Assembly (NCBI RefSeq): GCF_011397635.1
Contig: NC_064771.1
Coordinates: 14,137,379-14,201,378 of the forward strand
DNA: 64,000 bases
Source: Epinephelus fuscoguttatus
Taxonomy: Eukaryota > Chordata > Actinopteri > Perciformes > Serranidae
Direction of reading: 5' to 3'
Shown: in pieces, positions 23,560-34,600 of the stretch
Layout of the letters: the number at the start of each line of letters is the position of its first letter
How positions within the stretch are numbered: the first letter of the stretch is position 1
Notes under the pieces: generated by a model
Database searches by the model: none
Told to the model about the DNA's origin: nothing
What the model saw: only the letters and a program-made list of their open reading frames with translations
Program-made: the position numbers and the translations under genes

Positions 23560-23600
23560 ATATGAACACTTCCGGTATGAGCGGAAACACTTCCGGTTAG
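23560..23600 (-). promoter_or_regulatory. putative lcmt1 promoter with two ETS-type sites
   Basis: ACTTCCGG occurs at 23568-23575 and again at 23589-23596, i.e. two CCGGAAGT elements 21 bp apart on the gene's strand, about 300 bp upstream of the lcmt1 ATG. Paired ETS/GABP sites are typical of TATA-less housekeeping promoters; that this is the start region is inference. Confidence 0.45.
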
Positions 23601-23619
23601 TATTCTTCAGATTAAAAGC

Positions 23620-24100
23620 ATCGCTGAAAAAGTTCTCATTTTGCATACCAAAAAACCCACAAACATTAGACAGTCTCAGGAAATTATAATTTATAACCCT
23701 AATTCCAGTTATGTCTGCACTACGCATCGTCTTTTGGTAGATAGAAATAGGCTATTTTAGCCTTACACTGTTTGACTGTTTACCGGAAACTGTCAAATAT
23801 AGTTGTCAAACCTGCCAAAGCACAGACAGATGGTTTGTTGAGTCTGTCACTTCTAGATATGTTTAAGATAATTTGGGTTCCTGCATGGATTTTACACTTA
23901 GACCATTATTTTTAAGCAATTATTTACCCCCCTGGTTGTCCCTGGTAGTCTGTAATTAAATTCAGAATTGGGAAAATGGATGTAGAGTGAGTCTGCTGAA
24001 TAGTGAGAAATCAGCTAAACCACTAAAAGATGCATCTGGATAGGAAACATTAAAAAGGTGCAGAATAGTGACAGGACATCCATCAAGTCCCATGTGAACT
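23620..24100. other. intergenic stretch, nothing recognised
   Basis: AT-rich sequence upstream of lcmt1. No exon, RNA gene or bounded repeat recognised. Confidence 0.4.
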
Positions 24101-24470
24101 ATGGAATTCAAAGCAACCCTGCCACATTTCCTCGCAAATTGTGTGGGGAAATCCTGCCATTACAAAGCCAACCTCACTGAGGTCGCCTTGTGCCACTCAG
24201 ATAATCGAGAATTCCTTTGTGACGTCTGTGGAGTGTGTATGAATCCCTCAGAGAACCTGATGCAGCATGTAGAGGAAAGTCACATGAAAGAGACAGACAC
24301 TTGTCCTACTTGTAGAGGAAACTTCATTTAAAATCCATTTGAGGATCCACACGGGGGAGAAACTGTACAGCTGCAAGCAAAAAGCCATATAAATGTTATA
24401 AAGGGCTTCAGACATCAGACACACTATGGCTGTTCACAAAATGTTTGCCTCCAAAAATATCCACATTGCA
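24101..24470 (+). pseudogene. decayed C2H2 zinc-finger fragment
   Basis: An ATG-initiated 76-codon frame contains one complete finger, CDVCGVCMNPSENLMQHVEE..H, with C-X2-C-X12-H-X4-H spacing. It is preceded by a partial finger (HYKANLTEVALCHS). A second Cys pair (CPTC) is followed by TAA at 24329-24331. One base further along, a different frame continues with KIHLRIHTGEKLYSC, which carries the standard inter-finger linker TGEK, and then stops. A third fragment, KPYKCYKG-like, follows. This is best explained by a one-base slip in an A/T run plus deletions. Parent gene not identified; it may be a retrocopy or the remains of a C2H2 gene. Confidence 0.6.
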
Positions 24471-24479
24471 ATATTTAGA

Positions 24480-27400
24480 TTCAGGTAACTGAGAAGCTGA
24501 CAACCATCTGATATACAAAAGGATCTATAGCTTCGATTTTACTGAAGCATAATGCATTAGGCTTCTGACAGAAGTCTTTTTAATGCTGTCAGTTACTTGA
24601 GTTGCATGCCAGTAAGAGAGAGTATAGCCTTATTGACTCACAGTAAAAGGGATGTGGGTTCAGGCTAATACTTGTTTCCCTTAAGATGTATGTTTTCCCA
24701 TTACGTTGTCTTTGAAATTATCTGATTTAAAGGAAGAAACTATTAACATCATTTCCGGTATTTTGTATCGCTGTATCAAGAAAGGATATCATGATTTTTG
24801 CACGTTTCCAAAGTGTAAAACTATTGTGTAATCTACACAATATAAACACACTGGAGATGGCAAAATATCTGTTTATCTTTAGCCTGGCATACCTTATGAA
24901 TGTATGTAGAAGGATTAACAAATCAAAACAGCTAAATTCTTGGAGATAATCATTGTATAGTTTGTAGCTTGCACTGGGGCCTGTTAAATATATTGTAATA
25001 TTAAATATGACTTTCCTGTCTTGTGGCCCATTATTACTGTATGCATTCTTTGAATAGGCCTACGTAATACTGCTTTTTAAAATATGAATGCATGACATAT
25101 TTTTATGCATATTCATTTTTTTTCGTAGCAATAACCGAGTGTCTACAATCACTTAATGTTATGAGCTCATATTATTTTCAGTTGACTTTATTTTTGCATG
25201 TGGATCTGTGACAGCTTTTCTATATAATGCTGACTGTGACACTGCTGCATCAATCATTACAAATGTGTGAAGAAATCTAACAGAAAGATATCATTATTCA
25301 TTCATATTATTCAAAGTTGAGGGGCTATTTTCATATTAAAAAAAACAAAAGGATGTTCTGATTAGAATATATAGACATACACCTGGAGCTCATAGTACTG
25401 TACAGGTTGAATTCATAGCGTGCAAGCAATCATTGCCATGATATTAAGCAGTCGTTGCCCGATATCAACAGACTGGCAGATAATTTGCGGACCTCTATAC
25501 TAGATATAATTTAACGTATGCTTGCACTTTAATTTAACATTTCAGTGTAAATGTAAATATGTGCTACTCTGCTTATTATCTGACGATGATAGGCACAGTG
25601 GCACCCAAATGAATCTTTCATAAGTGTGGCCAGATGGGGTCACTAAAAATCTTGTGGTGGCAAACTGAAAACAAAATCTAGAACTGATTTCCAGGAATTT
25701 GATTATGCTGAGGTACATCAGCTAGTTGAAAATTATGTAAAGGAATTGCATCAAGTTTGGGGAGACTTGTGGGTGCCCGAAGAGCCCAATTTCATTCAGA
25801 TATCTTGAGGTGAGAATTCAAGGGACTTTCTGTGAAAATGGCCATGCCAGCTGTTTCCTAATCAAAAGAGTTATTTAGCCGCCTTCCTATATACAAGCTA
25901 TACCAACATGGTTGGTACCAATGGATGACTTAGGTTGTTGGGTTCACAAGATACCACTACCTGTGCTACCCTAACCTAGCTTAACAATACACCAAACGAA
26001 ATTGCTTACAATAGTAACTTCTGGGTAGAAACCCCACTATGTAACATACAAAAAAAAATGAAATGGCAGTGAGCACTATACACCACTATACCTTGCTTTC
26101 AGACAGCAGTTTCCAGCAGGGAAGTGAAGGTGTTGTCTCAAAGCCCATTGTTTTTCTCAGTGGAGTTTGGCTTTGAGGAGAACAATGTAATGGCTTCAGT
26201 TCCCAGTCAAAGCGCTTTCTGACAGTAAGGTAAAGCAGTGCAAATATTTGAATATAGCATAAACTCAAACTGATTTTGATATTTTTAAGTGGCCAGAATA
26301 CGTTTTGCTTTGGCCCCCATCCACAGCAACACATTGCTTAGCCTCTATGCCAGTAGATTTGATTTATCAAAGAAGCTATAGCAAAGCAAAACAGTGCATC
26401 AGTGCATTAAATAAGCGTGGCGGAAATGTCTGTTAGGTTGGACCTGTGTGTTTAAGTTTATGTCTTTAAACATTAACAATTATGGCTGGAAATGACAACA
26501 GAAATAAACAAGTTCGACAATTCCTTTTTATCTCTGCAGTTCAAATCAAATGCCATTTGTCTACCTAGAAGTTGTTGTAAGCACGATGTCACAATGATTC
26601 AGTCCACTGAGCGCATCAAAGCCTCTTAAAGATAGTGCTCCAGGGATGATGTTTTTCTGTAGGCTGATGTGTAAGTCAGCATCACACCAGTTCCCTCGTC
26701 AAAAAGCCAATGGGACTTTTACATTGGATTTTGAATGATTGCAGAAATAAGCTCTGTGGCAAACAAACATTTATGATACTTACACATTTTGTTCAGAATG
26801 ATAATCTTCACATATGAACACCACTGTCAAAATTAGTGAAGCTTACAAACTACACTATGGTCACATGACCTAATGTCGCTACCATAACAAGACTGTAAAG
26901 CCATATTTGGAGCGGCTTAGCATGATGATGTTCAGTAGTCTCATTTGGCCACTTGGTAGCAACCACCTTTTTTAAGACACATAGCAGCTTCAGAGTTCAC
27001 GAGTGGGATATTTACGTATGACGTATTTTATGTCGGAGAAGAAAACATCAAAGTCTCTAAAGCTTGTGTTAACTACAGACCTTTGCAAGTCACGCTCATT
27101 AATAGCCACTAACTCATCACTGTATCCCGTATGCTCAGGTTGGCTGACTCTCCTTACAATTTCGTAGAAGTTTTCAAGCTAAAGCTATTCTTGGCCTACT
27201 TCCAGCATACTTACATTTGTACAAGAAGCAAAAAATTGAAAATGGCTATGCTCTCGGTTCACAAAACATGTTTTTATTGTCTGTACCGAGGGTATGTACA
27301 GAGTCTGGCAAGTGAGCATTTATATATGCAGCTCTTTATATGTGGAATCTTAAGCAGACGGACTTACAGTGGCACTCACTGGTTCCTCTCGGCTGTTTCA

Positions 27401-28000
27401 AAGCACTGTTGCAGGATTTCTGTACACAATCTTCTATATGTCAGTGTTTCAGTGTGTCTTAGCTGGTTTTTGTAATCATGTGTAGTTGCTGTCTTTGAAT
27501 TTTTATGGTTCATTTCTAGTATATATTAATGTACGTTTTGGCTTTTCTTTGTTGTAATCTTATTTTGTGTTTTATATTGCTTGTTTTTGAGCTTTTCATT
27601 CTTTGTCTGTCTGGAGCTTATGTTGCTGCAGGTCTTGGCCAGGGCACTGTTGAAAAAGAGATTTTTAAAGTCAACAATTTTTATGTTTAAATAAAGAAAT
27701 AAAATAACCATAAAACCATTAAAAACCCATTGAATTTGAGATGAGGGAAGCAGGATTGACAAAATGCTAACTCATTTCCAGGTTGTAGGACTCTTTCTGG
27801 GTGGACTCTATTATTTTTCGCTAGGGAGCCAGGGGCTCCATATGTATTGGGGCACCGTGCCCCCCCCTTGGGAGCGCCACTGGGTGGGCACTTGAAAAGT
27901 TACTCTCTAGGCATTGTGTCCTGTAAGAGTACTGCAGAAAACAAGCAAAATTATGAATGCAGGATTCCCTATTTGAATTCAGTGTATTTCATTTTATTTT
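24480..28000. other. lcmt1-arhgap17 intergenic region
   Basis: AT-rich, scattered short open frames with no recognisable domain. Fragments resemble dispersed teleost repeats (around 27000-27060, compare 9190-9250). No gene supported. Confidence 0.4.
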
Positions 28001-28039
28001 ATTTTTTTTTTATAATAGCGCAGGATAGTTTCCATGAGT

Positions 28040-28640
28040 GCAGTGCTCCATATGTTGCTCCTGTCAGTGTCCAGGGGGAGGTGGTGCTGTGTGGCAGATG
28101 CACTAACGCTACTTCCTGCTGCTCTCCCTCTCCCTCTGTGTGCTGGCAGAGGCAGAGGTGAGCCGCCACCGCCGCCGCTGCTCCTCACTCGGCTCCCTGC
28201 TCCGCTCTGCTCTGCCCCGCTTTGGGAGAAAGCGGCCGACGGATTATCCAGCTCGGTAACGTTAGCTCGCCGGCTAACGGGTCAACACAGCAGCCGAGAA
28301 GAGCCATGAAAAGCCGCTGGAGCCAGTGAAAGTTAGTCACGGCTTACTTTGGGGACTTTAATGTACGGGAACATACCAAAAAGGAGGTTCGCGGATCATG
28401 CCGTCGCCCCCAACGGGAACTTTCCTCTAGAATCTCCACTTGGAGAAGGCTAGCTTAGTGGCTAGCGAGGCTACAAACTATTTTTAATTGGCTTTGGGCT
28501 CAATGGCTCCTGCTTGTTTTGCACCGTCATAGCGACAGCTTGGAAAATTAAATCGGGGAGAGGCCCTGTGAACTTCATGACAAACCAAAGCCCGGCTTTG
28601 AAGCGTAACTTCGGAAGACGAGACTGGCAAGGGACCGAAA
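28040..28640 (+). promoter_or_regulatory. arhgap17: GC-rich arhgap17 promoter / 5' leader with upstream ORFs
   Basis: A sharp change from AT-rich DNA to CpG- and GC-rich sequence, including a GCC-repeat stretch at 28155-28180, just before the arhgap17 ATG. Such an island fits the transcription start of a broadly expressed gene. Upstream ATGs with short frames occur at 28306-28329, 28361-28453, 28398-28430 and 28503-28532. One at 28577 overlaps the main start out of frame. Where transcription begins cannot be seen. Confidence 0.55.
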
Positions 28641-28693
28641 ATGAAGAAACAGTTCAATCGGATGAAACAGCTCGCCAATCAAACTGTTGGCAG
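28641..28693 (+). CDS. arhgap17: arhgap17 coding exon 1
   Basis: Encodes MKKQFNRMKQLANQTVG plus AG of a split Arg, the ARHGAP17 N-terminus. The donor is GCAAGT, not GT. Confidence 0.93.
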
Positions 28694-31600
28694 GCAAGTA
28701 TGGAAGTCAGCGTTGTTTACTGGCGCACACACATTTCTGTTGGGCTTTTTTCACCTTAACTCCAAAGCTTGTCGATTTAATTTAACTTTTAACCCTTCCC
28801 CATGCTTCTCTTTTAACTTGCTCTTTATCAGTTATGGCACAGGAATGCTGCAAAGAGAGAAAATCACATTAACTAACACACAAATCTAATCAGCTGGCTG
28901 TGCAGACAGACAATGAGCACAGTCTTTTATGAATGAATCAGACAACCAAGCTTAAGGACATGACACTGTTAATAAGAGCTGGATGTGGGACTGCTTCCCT
29001 TGATGTGTGCAAGCGTCCACACTGCTGTCTGAACCCAACCAGATGTCCTCCCCAGAAGACTGAATCAGCCATCTACGCAGTGTGTTAGCACTGTCTGCAT
29101 GGGAAATAAACACGAGGAAGGAGACCAGTGATGGTGCATTTAGCCTTAGGTCATTCACTCTCCTTAGGATGACTCACTTTCTTACATCATGAGATTTAAT
29201 TCTGCTGTCAAAAGCTGTGTGAAATAGCAGAAGTGTCTGTTTTGGAAACACACTGTAAGGCGTGAGGCCAAGAATAGGGATGCACCAATATATCAACAGA
29301 TAACTGTACTAGGGTTGCACAATATATGTATAGTGGAAATATATATTTTGACAGATACTGTAATATGAAATAGAAATTTTAGTGTGAATGATAATTTTTG
29401 CATCACATTTTTTGCGAGGGTATGTACTGAACAGTGAAGTTCCCTTATATCTGGAATATGATTTGTAGGCCAGGTCTTCTCTGTAGCACCACAATGCTTT
29501 ATTTATAACGGTATGTTGTGACAAACTTTGCCTTTATTAAATTACTGCAGCTCCTGCGATTTGGATATTGCCCTTTTTCCAGTTTAAATAATATTTAAAT
29601 TAATTTGCGCAAGAGCCTGCAAAGGAGGGTAAGGATTTCAGACTTTTCTGTTGTATAGAGATTGAGTTATCCATGTTAAAAATGTGCAAACATGACAGTG
29701 ACACAAGCTACATTTAGGAATAAAATGCTTCTTTCCCAACATGTCAAATATGTTATTGGCCTTACACTGATGACGTTTTCAAAGCAGATATCAGCTGATA
29801 ACAGACACCGAATTCTAATAATATATTGGTGCGTCCTTAGCCAGGGGCCTGATGTTTGCTGCTCAGTCCGTCTGGTCTTACTTGCCCCCTGTCCAGCTGA
29901 ATTCAAACGTCAACTCAGGGTAAGGAGATCTAGCAGAGTCAGGGCTAATACACTAAAGCAGGGGATGAGCTGTTATATACTCTGCACTATACAGCAAGGT
30001 TCACTTTCACTCTGTGCTGTTAAAGTGTCGGTAAGAGCCTCTCCATTTGTGAAACACTAGACGCTCAACTCCAATCAGACATCAAACTTAAAGCATAAAA
30101 TAGATTAATGTTTGTAAGTGATGGATAAGTGTCTGTGCATCTCCACTCCAAGCAGTCTCTCGCTCTGAACTGTGAAAGGATCAGCACTCTGAAAAAGAGT
30201 TCAAATCCGAACAGTGATAAAGCCTTGTGTAGTGTTTATGCGTGTTACCTATGGAGGTGCCACTGTGCTGTTGTGTTATGACACACAATGTCCCTCTGTA
30301 ACTGGATATCTAAAGTAGCGATGGCTCCAGCCCGGCCTTGTGCGAACAGAAGGGTTAGACACGCCACAGGATGTTTTCATCATGAGAGGTCGGCTCTCAT
30401 GATGTGTGGCATTCTGTGTGCACGTGTACTTTGTGGTTGTCAGTGTTTGTGTACGGGAGCGAACAGTGTTTGGCACCTCAGGCGTACGGTGGGTGCACCC
30501 AATACTGGATTGTACTAGATGAAGCCACTGACAGGCTGAATAAATAATGTGTCATCACATAATAGGCAGAGGCAGCATTGCCACATAGATTATGGCTTCC
30601 ACATTTCAAATAGCGTGAAATATTTCCATATTAATATAGAATTTCAGTGGTCTTTTTAGGTAAAAAGAAAGTTTTATCTTTTTTACATTTCATATTATCC
30701 TAAAGGAAATACGTGATAGGAAACAAGGTGCTGCTAGAAAAACCTTCAGGGGAAAAAAGGGGCACAATATTTGCTTTGTAGAAAAATATAGCTCTATATA
30801 TTTATTCAAACAGGATGTTTTGGCTACTCCTATCAGAGGAGCGAACATTTTGAAGAACTTACTTAGGGCTCTGCTGCTTTGGGGCGCAGCTGGAATACTC
30901 ATAATTTCCTCGCCGCAGTGTACCAGCAGTAAATTAGAACTGGAGAGCGTGTAATGCAGAAAACAGACATTTGTATGTGTGTGCATGCAGAAGTGGCTCG
31001 CTCTTGTGTATGCATATGTCGGGGTAATTTGTCCTGCACTCGTATGTATGCCCTTCTGAATGAGTGAGCATACTCTGCTTTGTCCATTAAGTTTGCGCCT
31101 GCTTGTGTATCTGCAAAAGTTTGGAGTGCAAAGGCTCCTCTCCGCTGCCCCCTGGGTTCCTGTGATTGTGCAAAGTCAGAACAGTGTGTCCAGCGAGCAG
31201 CCGCTCTGAGGAAGTCTCTCCTTCTTCTTCTACAAACAGGAAACTGCCTCCCAGAGACGTGCTAGGGCTTTCTAGAGAAGAGGGAGATTGATGTGAGTCA
31301 GAGAGTGAAACTGAGGTGCAGAGGAAAACAGCTTGTGATTCATGCCAGGGAACATGGCGAGGCTTTTTTAGTCCTTTGGAAGCTTTTTCAGTTTGCTATC
31401 TTTGAACTCTCTAGTTCTATACAGCTAGTATAGGAGATAACATATGAGTGGGGTATCATGGGCTATAACTACTATCTGCATTAAGATAAACTAACAGTCG
31501 TGTTCCACAGACCCAGAATGAGCTCAGTATTCTGCACTGTACATGTGATGTTTGAGAGTTTGCATTTTCTGTTTTGCTTGTGATAATGACATCACCCTTG

Positions 31601-34600
31601 ATTGTGAGGAAAACATACCCAGATAAGTTTTTCAGTGACTGAGGAAGAAGTTGGATAAGCAATCATTGATGATTGGACCACATGATATGGTTCGATCAAG
31701 GAGTGTGTACAGAGGCTGCTTATAAGGGGTGGTTCAAAGGTAACGCGTACAGTTTAATAAGGAGGCCTTAAAGCTGTCATACCCAAGACATACTGTGCAA
31801 AGGTCAACCAGCGAAACACATGTCTCAGATTCTTTTGGGGGGGCCTGAGCTGTTTGTTGTCCATCAAGTATATTGATTATCTCAGTCTACTCAAGTGATT
31901 TTAGATAATGGCAGTTAGTACAACTCACTCTGCTGGTTGGTTGCAAACAGGGATGGGAATTATTGTCCGATCCATTGGAATCGCCTCTGAGCCTATTGAT
32001 TCCTTCCATCGATCCTGGCATGTTTTTCTGACAGTTGTGCATCTCAAAACAATGAGCTCAAGCATCACACAGCAACACTGCTGGAAACTTAAAATAGGAA
32101 GGAGTCAAGGCAGAGAGGAAGAAACTCTTCATGGCTTCATTTTACAAAGAAAGTCAGTCATTTCAAGTAAGTGGAACCACCAGCAATATGCTGAAATATC
32201 TCTCTAGGCTCAACATAGGCTCAAATTCCAGGAATGCCCTGTAATTGACACTCTACACCGGAGTGCCACTGCTTCTCAACAGAGCAGCACATCCGTTACA
32301 GGAGGTAAATATCCTGTTGTACGTGTAGTGTCCACCGAGGTGGACAAACATTCTCTCTTTTCATCTATTTTTGATGATGACAGACAGACTGTTGCTACAG
32401 CTAGCTGACTTTTTACACTATGTTCAGACTTAGAGATAATAAAACAACTTAACTGATGCCGAGAACCGGTGTAGGCCTACTTATTTCCCCACCTTGCCCT
32501 AAGTAAGGAGTTCTTGCTGACACCAGTAGAAATAATAGCATTTTTATTAAAAAAGTATTAAGGCCAAAACACACTGGTGGCGTACGACACGCGTCAAAAC
32601 AGCCGCCCCCATTATTTTCTATTTACAAACCCACACCGGCAGCGGCTCGACGCGTGTTGACATGCCACGCCACAGCACTTTACGCTATTGTCCTATTTTT
32701 CCAGCGTCACCGCCCTTGAAAAATGCTATTTTGTACTTCCCAGCCTAGTGGACTGGAGTGTGCAATAGAATTCCGGTTGATGCCCCGCAGCGCGACGCTT
32801 TTTGTGTGTGTTGGGGGTGGCACTTGACTCACGTCAATGACGCTGCCATCATATGACGCCGCCGGTGTGTTTTGGCCTTTAGGCTTATTAAAGCAATAGT
32901 TTGATATTTAACAAATATGCTGATTCAATTTTTGGTGGAGAGTTGGATAAGCAGATTGATACCACTTTCATATCAGTCAGTCAGCTATGAAGCTATACCC
33001 TACAGCTGGTTAGCGTAGCTTAGCATATGGTGCGTTCCATCGGCACTGGGAAGTCGGAATTTCCAAGTTCCTGGTCTAATTTCAACTGAAGCAACCCCTG
33101 AAGTTGGATTTCTGTCTCGTAGAGTCATAGGACGCCCACCAACCCTGACCTCAAAATCCACTATGGCCACTGTGCATCAACAGTAGCAAAAATCTGTACT
33201 AATACACTTTATATTAGCACATCTGTCTCATTTGTCTCTCAATAAATCAGTGATACACACAGTCCTGTCCAACATCAGTCTGTTCCCATGTTGCTGCAGT
33301 GTTTGTATGTTGCAAAATATAGCATAATGCGTTGTTATTAACTGGTATTGCCAGCAAAATCTTGTCCAACCTGGTGTACTGAAACATGGTCAACTTGAGT
33401 GTGATGTCATTCCCAGCTCCAACCTCTGATTTCAAATGCAAACAGAATGTAGTATCAAGACTAAAAACGGGGATAACAGCTAGCCTGGCTCTGAACAACA
33501 GTAGTAGTAGTACACTAAAAGGCGGGGTGCAGACCGACAGTAGCTGTGTGTGCAAAATATGCAGTCTGATCAGTCTTTAAATGCCAAAAATCCGTTACTC
33601 AAACTGGACTTCCTGGATTTTTGTTCATTGTCTAACTGGTACAGTAGGCCCCCTCCAACACTGTTATAACAAAGGGCTGTTTTCAATCTGGGAAAGCTTC
33701 CTAACTAACATGCTTCATTATATTTGTTTAATCTTGAATCAGCCCCACAGATGACAATGATTGATTGATCATATTATGCGTCACTTTGAAGTAATTAATC
33801 AGAGCAGCACGTCACAATGAGACAAACAGCTCAGAGCTTACCACATCAGCTGACCTGATGTGTCACACACCACATTAGTGTAATTACTGCATTACTTTGG
33901 GTTTATTTGGGCTGGTAGCTTGTTTGCCACAACAGAGTAACATCAATCAATTCATCAATACAGACATGAGCTTACAACAGCCTACTGAAATGAATCCCCT
34001 TTAATTACGGGTGCCCTGTTCTGTAGCTCGGTGGTAGCCGAAGTGGGGTCAAGAAACTTTTCAACTTTTACTCTTACAACAACAGTCCTCTTACTATCAC
34101 AGCATTGTGCAATCTAATGTTAACGGCATTGTAATTGGAAGTCCTTGATTCACTCGACAGGGAGGCGTGTTGAATAGAGGCTTTTCCCTCAGGGATCAAC
34201 AAAATGTCACTGTTGAATTAGCGAGGATAGGTGACTCTGGGCGTTCCCCTGCTGTCGCACAACCAGGTCATTGCCTTGAGGACAAAGAGGTGTGTCAGCT
34301 GGGATCCCTTTGTGGTACTGCTAGTAATACACAAGACCTGCAGTATGAGGCTAGACTGCTGTTTGTTAGCTGTCAGAGTCATTTTTGCTTTCATCCAAAT
34401 TATAAATTGGTAAGACAGAAAATAGGGATGGTAGTCAGTTTAAAGGAAGGCTTCAACACTCAAATGACTAAGAAGAAGAAGAAGAAGATGCACAAAGGCC
34501 CGAAATACACACACATGCACAAACAGGAACTATACATGCATAAATGGAGAGATGTCAGAGTGAGGGGGCTGCCCATGGACAGGTGCCTGAGGTGCCTTAT

